Shown: piece after piece, positions 10,944-20,622 of the stretch
How positions within the stretch are numbered: position 1 is the first letter of the stretch
Layout of the letters: each line of letters opens with the position of its first letter
Assembly (NCBI RefSeq): GCF_000143415.4
Contig: NW_003314266.1
Location: 1,322,767 to 1,386,766 of the forward strand
From: Selaginella moellendorffii
Lineage: Eukaryota > Streptophyta > Lycopodiopsida > Selaginellales > Selaginellaceae
Direction: 5' to 3'
DNA: 64,000 bases
Notes under the pieces: model-generated
What the model was told of the DNA's origin: nothing
Databases searched by the model: none
What the model saw: only the letters and a program-made list of their open reading frames with translations
Position numbers and translations under genes: made by a program

Positions 10944-11534
10944 TTGAAGATAGATTTTTTTGTGATGAAGCTTACGGGCCATGCTTTTTCGTGGTGGAAG
11001 AACTACATCAAAGCTAATATGAAGTTGACTTCTTGGATTGATTTGACAAAGGTTTTCTGCACTTTGTTTGTTAAGAAGTTTGAAGAGGTTGATCTTGTGA
11101 ACCAATTGTTAGAGATCCGGCAGGGGACTTTGTTTTTGGATGCGTATGCTCGCAAGTTTTGTGATCTTTGCCTTAGTCTCATGGGCACCTATAATGAGCT
11201 ACTAAAGGTGCAATGTTTCATCAAAGGATTGAGCTCAGTGGATGTGCAGCAGAAGGTCAAGAAGGATTTTCTAGCAACATTGATTGATGCTATCACTAAG
11301 GCTCAGATCTTTTCGCCCAAACCGTCAGTCAACTCTGGTCAACAAGATGGTCTACGGAGTAGTCAACGTGATGACCAACTTGCCAATACTTTATATTCGT
11401 GGAAGAAATGGCCATTGTTCCATTGTGGCTCGAAGCATGAAGATGGCAATGAGGCTAAGAAACTTCGTTTGGACCAGCGAGAGAAGGACAAGGCGGAGGG
11501 CAATTGTTTTTGTTGCCACATAGCTGGACACTAG
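10944..11534 (+). pseudogene. Gypsy gag fragment
   Basis: A 196-residue frame with the retrotransposon gag core: KLTGHAFSWWKNYIKA, FVKKFEEVDLVNQLLEIRQG, DAYARKFCDLCLSL and QCFIKGLSSVDVQQKVK. It ends near a single zinc-knuckle-like stretch (CFCCHIAGH then a stop) and lacks the N terminus. Gag forms the virus-like particle of LTR retrotransposons. The frame is open but truncated at both ends. Confidence 0.75.
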
Positions 11535-11697
11535 AGCAAGGATTGTTCTGAAGGGGTCAATGAATGATAAGGAATGGTGACATTATTTGTATGGATTGGG
11601 CTTCCATGTGGATTCAGACCATTAGTCTCTCTAATACTTCAGTTGACAAAAGGATCTTCAAGGCCGCCTTGTTTGTTAGCAAGAGTTCCTGCAGGAA

Positions 11698-12677
11698 ATG
11701 TCTATTAAGATCTGGTACAAACATGGAGGTGATAATAAGATAGCTGATGCATTATCCAAGATAGTAAATTCTATCTCGTTCGTGAATTTATCCAATGATC
11801 TCTTGGATGAGCTTAAGGAGTTTGCTGACTTCAACTCTTTTATCACTGATATTCGTGCGAAGGTTTTGTTGAGGGATGCCTTTACAGATTTAAAGGGTGA
11901 CAAGTTTGCGTCATTCGAGATACAAAATGGAATCCTGGTGAAGAAGGGATATGTAGTGGTTCCTCGTGTTGACAAACTTATCAAACGGATTTTGGTTGAG
12001 TGTCATGATGTGCCAAGTGCTAGGCATCCAGGGGTATTAAGAACATATATGTTGGTGAAGAGGCATTTCTTTTGGCTTGAGATGAAGTCAGATGTTGAGA
12101 AGTATGCTTTGACTTTGGATGTGTATGCTTACAAGTTCTGTGATCTTTAGTGGTGAGCAATACGGCCATGGAGAAAAAATGGCAAGTTTCGCAAGTTTAG
12201 TGGTGACCATCCATAATCTAATGGGTAGACAGAGCGCATGAATTAGGTATTAGAAGATATGCTAAGGTCTTTTGTAGGAAATTTGACTCGATATGGATAA
12301 GTGCTTTTGCTTCAATTTGCTCACAATAGTGCTCACCAATTGGCTATTGGGGCATGTCTCCCTTTATGGCGATGTATGGCTATGAGCCTAAGTGTCCTGT
12401 GAGTTTGAATTTGGCTTTGGTTCGGGTACCTCATGCTTGTGATTTCCTAGAGGATATGCAAGATAAGCTTGAGTTGGCAAAGTTGAACATAAGGCAAGCT
12501 CAAGAGCAAGACAAAAGATTGGCTGATGAGCATCGTAATCATCAAGAGTACAAAGCTGGTGACAAGGTTTTTCTTAAGTTGTCGGATGAACAATGGTCTC
12601 TGAAAGGAGGTGAGCAATACGGCCATGGAGAAAAGATGTGCAAACAGCAACACCAACATTGTGACAAACGGCCATGA
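11698..12677 (+). pseudogene. Gypsy pol fragments: RNase H end, integrase
   Basis: The first frame ends RNase H (GDNKIADALSK) and enters the integrase zinc-binding region (ECHDVPSARHPGV, then KRHFFWLEMKSDVEKY). After stops and frameshifts near 12150-12350 the end of the integrase core appears (FAHNSAHQLAIG, MSPFMAMYGYEP), followed by the C-terminal part (DKRLADEHRNHQEYKAGDKV). The catalytic core with its three acidic residues is mostly lost, so the enzyme cannot be active. Confidence 0.75.
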
Positions 12678-12827
12678 AAGAAAGAAAGTAATACGGCTTT
12701 CTCACATGATAATACAGTCATGGAAAAAACAAAAGAATGAGAATAGAACAAACAGCTCAAATCATATAGCAATACGGCTATAGAACTCAATTCTCAATAC
12801 AGCTCATGTACACAAGAGGATGTGAGT

Positions 12828-13130
12828 TCTAGAGAAGGTTGTGTGATATAGGTGTATCAACAATGTACTGTTTTGCTGGCAGGTCTGAGAAGTTTTGGTC
12901 TAAACAAGCAAGCTCTTCTGAAAAATATGTGGAAATGTATTCAGTGCTATGTTTGAAGCAAGGATTTAAATTGTTGGCTGATGGTAGCATGAAACCAATG
13001 TTTGCTGAATTGCTAGCATCATTTTTTATAAGTGATACCAAAGTGATGATTTTTGAGAAGTTTCCCCCCAAGCACTTCAAGGTTCATATAGGATAACTGA
13101 ACCACATGCAATGCAACAACATACTATGGC
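12828..13130 (+). pseudogene. GNAT-BRCT gene copy 2, middle part (exons 8-9)
   Basis: Matches 3938-4240 of the intact gene: DIGVSTMYCFAGRS, then KFWSKQ, the GC-AG intron, then FKLLADGSMKPMF. The frame stays open, but several residues are changed and GFKP has become DFK- or RFK-like. The match ends near 13110-13135, in the intron after exon 9. The same gene resumes at about 30320, so the intervening 17 kb was inserted here. Confidence 0.8.
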
Positions 13131-13319
13131 ATGCAATTTGTAGACTGTGTGCAGACAATCATACACAAGCGTCTGAACAACTGAGTGCATAAGACCACCC
13201 ATGTGTTGTCCTCCAATTCATCTACAATTTTATGGCATAATATGCCCATCGGATGGCCATGGCATGTTTCCACTATCACTCCATACATGCACATGTATGG
13301 ACTGTTATTCTTGACCATA

Positions 13320-13690
13320 GCCAAGTGAAGTTATCTAGAGAGTTTATGTTTTCTCTCTATGACAAATTTTGGCTTGATGATTTTGGGTTACTTATCTATG
13401 TGGAGTTGCTCAAAGGAGAAATATCAATCAAGCAAGGGATCAAGCTCATGCAAAAATGGTTTTTAATAAAGCATGCATGCATCTTTTGTGGGTGAGTCCA
13501 TCCCTTTGGACTCACCCAATTTGCTTAGATTTTTTGCTTAGACAACAATGGTGAAATAATCATAATGAGTAAGAAAGATCATATGCCTGATTAATACATC
13601 CTTTTTAACTACACATTTGGACAAGAAGGCAATTTCACTTATTTAAACCTTAACTATCATGTTAAAATACAACCTTAAAATTATATATCT
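13320..13690 (+). repeat. Direct repeat, copy A of an unidentified degraded coding repeat
   Basis: About 370 bp matching 15410-15790 in the same orientation. Both encode related peptides (SLYDKFWLDDFGLL here, SFYDKFWLNVFGLL there; both KLMQKW). Both then share an in-frame TGA before VHPFGLTQF and an in-frame TAA a little further on. The family is unknown to me. Confidence 0.7.
13490..13517. repeat. Perfect hairpin, 10-bp arms
   Basis: GGGTGAGTCC is followed by an 8-nt loop and then GGACTCACCC. The hairpin is repeated with one arm mismatch at 15596-15623 in the related direct repeat. Confidence 0.8.
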
Positions 13691-14324
13691 AAAGCTTCAA
13701 AGCCCATTGAGCAGTACAATCAACTAAATTCTTGTTGATTATGATGGTCTTATAAGTGGTGAGTCGTGGGATGAATAGTGGTGGAGCGCTAAACCATTTT
13801 GCTTAAAGATCCAATTTGGTGAACTAATGACTTTGCTTCAAATGGTTTAGAAGATTGATAGTATAAGGTATACATTTAGAATGATCACATTATTTAATAA
13901 AGGAGAGGAATAGAAAAGGGCTTAATGTTGAGCATAAATTTGATATATTAACTTAGGGGTTAGTAGTTTGTCTTAGTCCTTAATATTGCTGCCCAAGATA
14001 GGATTCAATGGGCATGGTAGACAAGTTTGCTGGTAGGAGGTGAAATCTATTTCCTCTTTGTAGATCATTTGGTTTTTTCTATTGCAATGTCAAAACTGTT
14101 TGGCCTAGGATATTTCTCAATGGCATATGTGGAAGTATTTAGTTTATATAGGCTTTTCAATTTACCTTATCTAATTGGAGAAGTAGGTCTATTGGAGGAT
14201 GAAGAACATAGTTGCATACTATAGCACTAATGTTTCTGATGAATTAAGTGTTGAGAGTGAGATTATTGAGGATAGAGATGTTTTTGAGGTAAGTTAAATT
14301 ATTGTATTATTATTATTATTAAGT
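13691..14324. other. No intact gene; short weak frame
   Basis: A 65-residue hydrophobic frame at 14027-14224 (containing FVDHLVFSIAMSKLFGLG) is the only notable open frame. It may belong to the same decayed repeat as 13320-13690. Near 14310 there is a short TTA/ATT microsatellite where the truncated Cassandra-type LTR ends. Confidence 0.3.
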
Positions 14325-14910
14325 ATCCAAAGATTTTTAACTAATTGGAAAAAGGGGGTGCACTCTTATTCATGGGCCCTTTCCTTCTATATTTGAACCC
14401 CATGGATCGTCTTTTGGGTCGTTCTCTTTAGTTGCTTACAATCCACCATGTTTCCCTGTAAATTCATGCCCTCGTGAATGGAAATTAAGAGCCACATCTC
14501 TCCTAAAAGCCCCGCTCTCTTGACACCCTACCCCTTGGGTCAAGCCTAGCGGGAGCAAATTGGACCTACCAGATGTCAATTAACATATGGTGCGATTCTC
14601 TTAGCCAATTAACAAAATTGGACTCAAGATTCTCTTAGCCAATTACAAAATCGGACTCGAGACCCCCTTTGATACCAAATATAAGCTCATAAATTTGGAG
14701 CTCCCAGGAGGTCACCCAACCTAATATTATTCATGGAGCTCCCAGGAGGTCACCCAACCTAGTATTATTCAAATCCAAGGACACTTAACTCTAAGTATCC
14801 CAAAACCCTTAACCAATTGGAAAAAGGGGCGCACTCTTATTCATGGGCCCTTTCCTCTATATTTGAATCCTATGGATCATCTTTCGAGTCGTTCTTTTTT
14901 GTTTCTTATA
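14325..14910 (-). mobile_element. Cassandra-type TRIM retrotransposon, 3' LTR truncated
   Basis: On the minus strand a roughly 230-bp LTR (14910-14681) starts TATAAG, probably from TGTAAG. It contains 5S rRNA-like sequence and is followed at once by a primer binding site TGGTATCAAAGG (14677-14666), close to the initiator-Met tRNA type. A roughly 240-bp non-coding internal region ends in a purine-rich stretch (GGAAACATGGTGGA). The second LTR then starts TGTAAGC at 14440 and is cut off near 14325, before its 5S part. 5S sequence in the LTR, tiny size and no genes are the defining traits of Cassandra elements in vascular plants. Confidence 0.72.
14698..14792 (-). repeat. 5S rRNA-like segment with tandem duplication of its 3' part
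   Basis: Read on the minus strand, AGTTAAGTGTCCTTGGAT, then AATAATACTAGG, then TTGGGTGACCTCCTGGGAG follow the order of the internal promoter region and 3' half of plant 5S rRNA. The last part (about 35 nt) is repeated immediately downstream (14732-14698). It is not a functional 5S gene: the 5' half is missing and there are many changes. Confidence 0.75.
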
Positions 14911-15355
14911 ATTATCCATTGTTATACTAAATCTATTGTATACTAAAATAGTCATTTGCATAGAGATTTGAAAATTTCCTCTAGTCAAGAGGCTTTGGAA
15001 GTCTAATTGATTTTGCCACTTGGATGCAAAATTTTCAAGGCCAAAACTATTAGTTATCTTGCAACTTATCTTGGAATTTCAAGGCCAAGTCCATGAGGCT
15101 CATTGATCCCAATTAGAGGGGTGTATATAACAAGATGCCACTAAGAGAGTCATTGAATCTTGTTTGAGTTAATGTTTCTATAAATCGTGCTAACATAAAC
15201 TAAGGGATTATCAACTCCCACTCTGGCTATAGAAAGCCGTCGACTCCACTCTCGAAGCACTATTGACACAAGATCTCACTTGGGCACCTCTATTAGCATT
15301 ACACTTCATCTCCCAGTTATATAACACCAAGTGTTTTGCCTATAAATCTCCATAG
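14911..15355. other. No gene recognised
   Basis: AT-rich spacer between the TRIM element and the pseudogene start at 15356. A TATA-like CTATAAAT lies about 15 bp before that start. Nothing else could be supported. Confidence 0.4.
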
Positions 15356-15945
15356 ATGGCAAAAATGCCTAGAAAAGATAAGTATGTAAAGGAAATCTTG
15401 TCTAGCAATAAGGAGTTTAATTGTGGCCAAGTAAAGTTGTCTTGGGAGCTCATGCTTTCTTTCTATGACAAGTTTTGGCTTAATGTTTTTGGGTTACTCG
15501 CCTATACAAAGTTGTTTGAAAGAGAAATATTGATCCAACAAGGGATCAAACTCATGCAAAAGTGGTACCCAATGGAGTATGCATTTCTTTTTCACGAGTG
15601 AGTCCATCCTTTTGGACTCACCCAATTTGTTAAGATTTTTCGCCTAAACAATAAGGGTGAAATAATCGCAGTGAGCAAGAAGGATCGCATGTTTGATTAA
15701 TACGTCCTCCCTAACTACACATTTGGATAAGGAGGCAACTTCACCTACTTAAAGACTAACTATCATGCTAGGCTTAAGGTGTTATGTGCCATCATCAATA
15801 GAAGGAAGGTTGCATAAAATACTAGTATTAAGATAGCTCACCTATTAGAAGCTATTGAGACTGAAATAAACATAGCTCATTTTGCCTATAATGGATTTGT
15901 GACTAAAATGAAAAATGTTACCTTACAGGTAGGCAAGTGTCGCAA
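15356..15945 (+). pseudogene. Unidentified repeat-encoded gene, 5' part, cut by an LTR element
   Basis: Starts MAKMPRKDKYVKEILSSNK and reads through KFWLNVFGLLAYTKLFERE, VHPFGLTQFVKIFRLNNKG and TEINIAHFAYNGF up to VGKCR, with in-frame stops at several points. At 15945 the frame is interrupted by the LTR retrotransposon. Removing the element and one copy of its 5-bp duplication rejoins the frame precisely with NVTLGIESYLLANPFEY at 26582. I do not recognise the protein; several partial copies in the window indicate a repeat family. Confidence 0.55.
15596..15623. repeat. Hairpin, second copy
   Basis: GAGTGAGTCC, an 8-nt loop, then GGACTCACCC. Same position in the direct repeat as the perfect hairpin at 13490-13517, with one arm mismatch. 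Confidence 0.7.
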
Positions 15946-16445
15946 TATAAGCGACTAATTTTTCCATTCTACTTTAGTCACTTAACTGCACCTCCAACCA
16001 CTTGGAGGAGTCTTATTCGCAACCTCCATAAGTCCCATTCAGAACTTGGGGCTTGCCAGCCCCGCAAATGGCATCCACTCCACTCAACCTGTGCACTTGG
16101 TCTAAGTGCTCCACGTGTCCGATCCCATGACCGACACCCCAAGGTACCACTGACATACCAGCCCGTTACGCTAGGCCATGCCCATCCACCTTGGTCACAT
16201 CGGTGGTCCAACACCACCTGCATTACAATCCCGTCTCTCAAAGACTAGGCCATGCATCCATGAGTGGCTATCCCAGATCCACTCCATAGCATCCTCAGGA
16301 TGGGGAATAGCCTTCCCCAATGTCTCTTTTTTGGTCCCCACCAAGTCCCTTCCTGTCCATGGTTGTGTTCACCAACACTGCCACTGGATCAAGGCCCATA
16401 GGCCCGACCACTATGTCCAACTTTCCTTGGGGACTTCCTCACTGT

Positions 16446-17608
16446 TGTAAGGAACCAACTCCCCGAGGTGTCGTAGGCTAAAGGAACCCCGAAAGCATGA
16501 CCAAAATGACAAAGAGTTCATCGGATGGGACCAAGTCGAAGATCAAGTCTAAGACCGACTCTAGGACCGAGTTCGAGATAGAGTCCGGAATCGAGTCCGA
16601 GACCGACTCGGGGACCAAGTTCGAGTCCGAGTTCGAGACCGAGTTCGAGACGGAGTCCAAGATCCGAAATCGGGTCCGAGACCGAGTCCGAGGTCGAGTC
16701 CGAGGTCGGGTCCGAGATCGGGTCCGAGATCAAGTCCGAGATCGAGTCCGAGACCGAATCCGAAGTCGGATCCGAAATCGGGTCCGAGATCGAGCCAGAG
16801 ACTAAGTCCAAATACTAATACGGGTCAAGGGGTGAAAGCCCAAAGCGTGCGTCTCCCAGGGGGGGGGGGGGGGGGGGCGGGGGGCTTCAGGGGGTTCCAA
16901 AAGTATAGTAGGGATAGTAAGGTCCAGGAACCAGTTTAAAAGGGACTCTCCAGGGGGGCTCCCAAACTGAATTGAGGTTGGGACTGGGATCGAGGGGCCT
17001 TGGGTGGGAATGAGCATGGACTTGGTTGGGGCCGGAGGGGCCATCCAAGGAAGGGCTCAAAAACAACTCCCACTCCCAAAAGGGAAACCAATTGGGGGGC
17101 TCCCGGCTCATGGGGAGGGGGGCCCCACTTGAGAACCAGGGGGCTCATTGGCCCCCGCCCTTCCTAGGGGCTTGGGCCTTCCTTCGGGATGGAAGTGGGG
17201 GACGAGAGGTACCCATACCAGGCCGCTAGGCCACGGTGTTTTGCCCCGGCGTCCCGAAGCAAGTGTTGCATTCAAGACTTGGGATTTAGAGGGTCCCATG
17301 ATCAAGTCTTGTGGTACCAAAGGATGTTAGGAACCTGGAAGCTTGGTGTGCTTGGCTGCTTGTGCTTGCGGGGAGTGTAGCCAAACCTTAAGTCCAGTCT
17401 AACCCGGGGAGGGGGATTGGGAGTGATTTGGGAATCCGTAGATGGATGGCTAACACTCCGTTGCTCGTGCAATGAGTAGCTGAGACCAAGTAGGAGCTGG
17501 TACCATAGGCGAGAACCTTGGCAAGGGAACTTAGCAAAAGCCAAAGCGGTGTTGGATGGATAGACGAGGTAAGCTGGCAAATTGGAAAGGAAAAATTTGT
17601 GGCTTACA
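16446..17608 (+). mobile_element. Nested solo LTR, 1163 bp, with 5-bp target duplication
   Basis: Begins TGTAAGGAACC and ends GTGGCTTACA, flanked by ACTGT on both sides (16441-16445 and 17609-17613). The sister LTR near 25185 shows the empty site. It carries its own GAGTCCGAG-type array (about 16520-16815) and a G run (about 16860-16877). Its end resembles that of the host LTR (AAATTTGTGGCTTACA against AAATTTAGTCGCTTACA), so it is probably a related family. Confidence 0.85.
16520..16815. repeat. Short-period array (GAGTCCGAG type)
   Basis: Irregular 6- to 12-nt units built from GAG-TCC-GAG-ACC inside the nested solo LTR. Both strands stay open and give Asp/Glu/Ser- or Ser/Asp-rich artificial frames. 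Not treated as coding. Confidence 0.85.
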
Positions 17609-18099
17609 ACTGTGTGACTGTGTCGCTTGTCACCACACTAGAGGGCTGCTCCTCTTCCTTTCCACAGTCTGGGACTTTGGGGCAACGTTTCGGAACACCG
17701 TGGCCCTATGCAGGCCTCGTGGGTACTCTCCTTGCCTTCTACCTTTGGGTGCTCTAGCCATGGGCTTAGAGCAAGGTTCCGTTGAGCCACACCAGGTATC
17801 CAAGTAAGTAGTGCCACCCACACTTGGACTGGGAGCATCGGCCAATCGATCTCCCGGGGGAACTAGAGCCGGCTCTTGAACACTTCACCAAGTTACCCCG
17901 CTTGTCGGTCCGTGTTCACTCTAGTCTTGGACTTCCCAGTGGGCAGCTCATCACCCAACACTGGGTCCGGCCTTTCTGGGCCAAACTGGCCTTTCCTGGC
18001 CAAACTGGCTCCACTACAGTCCTCCCCCTACTATACTTTTGGAGCTCGCCAAACCCCCCAGGGTCTGGGAGACGAACGCTTTGGGCTTTCACCCTCTCA

Positions 18100-18760
18100 G
18101 ACTTGAACTTGGACTCGGACTCGGACTTGGTCTCGGTCTCAGTCCCGATCTCGATCTCGGTCTCGGTCCCGGTCTCGGTCCTGGTCTCGGTCTCGACTTT
18201 GGACTCCATCTCGGGTCCATCTCGGACTCCATCTCGGACTCCATCTCGGGTCCATCTCAGACTCCATCTCGGACTCCATCTCGAACTCCATCTCGGGCTC
18301 CACCTCGGGTCCATCTCGGACTCCACCTCGGGTCCATCTCGAACTCCATCTCGGGTCCATCTCGGGTCCATCTCAGACTCCATCTCGGGTCCATCTCGGA
18401 CTCCACCTCGGACTCCACCTCGGACTCCATCTCAGGTCCATTTCGGGTCCATCTCAGACTCAATCTTGGATCCATCTCGGACTCCATCTCGGGTCCATCT
18501 CGGACTCCATCTCGGGTCCATCTCGGACTCCATCTCGGGTCCATCTCGGACTCCATCTTGGACTCCAGCTCGGGTCCATTTCGGGTCCATCTCGGACTCC
18601 GTCTCGGGTCTGTTTCGGACTCAATCTCGGATCCATCTCGGGTCCACCTCGGACTCCACCTCGGACTCCACCTCGGACTCCACCTTGGACTCTAGCTCAG
18701 ACTCCATCTCGGGGTCCTTCTCAGACTCCACTTCAGACTCTAACTCGTGTCCATCTCGGA
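18100..18760. repeat. Short-period array (CTCGGACTCCAT and CTCGGGTCCAT units)
   Basis: Alternating 12- and 11-nt units inside the LTR, preceded by a 6-nt CTCGGT/CTCGGA stretch. The array creates a 357-codon open frame (17824-18897) and other long frames on both strands through periodicity alone. Confidence 0.9.
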
Positions 18761-18993
18761 CACTTCCACGTGTCATGTGTTGGTCCTTTTGGGTCCCTTT
18801 TTGGAGCCTCGCTTATTGCTCGCTTCGTGCTCATTCCTCGAGCACTTCGTTGGGAGTTCCACTCCCACTCTCGACCTTTTCAAGTCAGAGCTTTTAGTCC
18901 AAACGTGTTACGCTCGTTTGGCTTTCACTTCGGCCATTACCACGTGGCACCCTTTTGGTTCCACTTTGGGGCCTAGGGATTTTGTGTCTCACA

Positions 18994-20622
18994 ACTCCAC
19001 CACCCATAGACGAAGTTCGATGTCCTCATTGAACGATAATTTATTTTATAAAGTAATACCAACTTGTATTACCGTTTCCATCCTTGGCCCCTCGCCAATA
19101 TTCGTCAATGGTCTGATATTGAAGGCTCACTATGCCTTCCCCATCCTCTAAGGCGTGTAGTCTCTTCAACTTAGAAACTCATTCGACCACTTGTGGTGGT
19201 TCTCTCCTTTTTACTGGTTTAGTTCTCACTAAACTTGTTAGAGACACCTTCTCTAACCCAATCCCACTACTCATTCTCAAGTGGTTTCACTTTCCATCGA
19301 TATAACCCTTGCACTTTGGAACCTTTTAATTTTGACTTCTCAGAGTCAATTTCCTAAGTGTCTCCAACACCTTACGTTGCACATGGTGCAATTTCACTTC
19401 TCGTCCTAGGAAGTTCTTTATTTAAGGGCACCATCATCCTCTCTTCGATATTGTGCCACTCTTGGCACTAAGTTCCAGCTATCGTAATTCGTGTTAGAGT
19501 TGTCTATGGCCTTATCATTTGGCTACTTTACCACTCCATCCCTTGGAGCTTCCCCCTTCGCCAAATCGGAGCAATTGGGAACCTATCTTTGGAAACACAT
19601 TGCTTTCCAATAATCCGTTAGCATCTAACATATTAGTGTTCTTAGACTAACTTTGCCATTTGGCTTCTATCCCATGATTCCCATGGCCCCTTTTCTTAGC
19701 CACTAATCTTTTGCTCCTATCCTTGATTGTTGCACCATGCAACACAGGATCGTCACCTCCATTCTCAAGGTATTCTTTCAATTCCATAGCAAAGACTTTG
19801 TTTTGCCAAGTCCAGAGGGTACTCACCCCTAGTACGTCTCCTTAGCATTTTCTGCTATGGGCTCTATTATGGCCCAACTTTGAGACCCTCCGATGGATCT
19901 CTTATAGAGACTACTTTCCTTGGACTTATTATGCCATTGCATTGACAGCTCATTTCCCTTAGGTGTTCCTCCCACTTGGTCACCTTGACTAAGCCACACC
20001 ATCATCAATAGTTCCAATCAACACTTTGAACTTGGAACTTTATCCCTTAACCTCACAAGGACCTTGTCCTTGTTTTAGCCATAAGATCACCTAGTGATCT
20101 AACCTTGGCACCTTAACAGGTTTGCCAATACATATTAGGTCTTCCAAACCTTTAAGTTGTTCACCATGACCCCGGGGGCATACCCCACACTTGGTGGTGC
20201 ACCCAAGCCAACCCTTTCGGCCAAGGGTCCATAGCAACTGAGACTAGGTGTCCCCGTCTCATTCACCACGACCTCAGTGCCACTTGCACCAAAGCGTTCA
20301 AGTTAGATATGCCGAGCTTTCACACTCAGCAATCTAACCGTGCATCACGACTTCGAGGCATCCCTCACTTGGCAGTGTGCACAAACCAGTCTCCTCACTG
20401 AGAGTCCATGACCACCGAAATATGAGTGTCCTTATATTCCAAACCATCACCACGCCCTAGTGAGTTGGGACTCGAACCCAAGCACTAGAGGGTCGGGACT
20501 TGAACCCAACCTTTGTATATGCATCTACGGACGGCATCACCCAGGATGCCTGGCGTGACTCCCCACGCTGGTGCACCAACTTATATTTAAAGCGCGCTAT
20601 AGATCACCGCTTAGGAACTTAG
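18994..20622 (-). other. LARD internal region, part 1 (3' side), non-coding
   Basis: Directly beside the LTR the minus strand reads GGGTGGTGGAG, a plausible polypurine tract. No retroelement protein domain was found. Near 20462-20511 the minus strand holds two tRNA T-arm-like motifs, GGTTCAAGTCC and GGTTCGAGTCC, which resemble RNA polymerase III B boxes; no A box or tRNA fold was found. Confidence 0.6.

Larger units (their letters stand above)
10941..12680 (+). mobile_element. Degenerate Ty3/Gypsy retrotransposon fragment
   Basis: A gag frame (10944-11534) and scattered pol pieces (11698-12677) lie in the same orientation, inside a copy of the GNAT-BRCT gene. Protease and most of reverse transcriptase are missing, and no LTRs were recognised. 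A short sequence around GAGCAATACGGCCATGGAG occurs twice (about 12156 and 12612), suggesting internal duplication. Confidence 0.75.
15946..18993 (-). repeat. 3' LTR of the LARD-like element, with nested insertion
   Basis: Matches the LTR at 24678-26581 along its length once the nested solo LTR (16446-17608) and one 5-bp duplication are removed, giving 1880 bp. Its left end reads TATAAGCG where the other copy has TGTAAGCG. The right end is GTGTCTCACA. It contains a CTCGGACTCCAT-type array at about 18100-18760. Confidence 0.85.

Noticed and set aside
14698-14792. Functional 5S rRNA gene
   Set aside because: The 5' half is missing, the 3' segment is duplicated, and it sits in an LTR structure.
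17824-18897. 357-codon open frame, with similar long frames at 20762-21559 and 25478-26209
   Set aside because: They arise from stop-free short-period arrays in LTRs, occur on both strands at once, and encode only low-complexity repeats.
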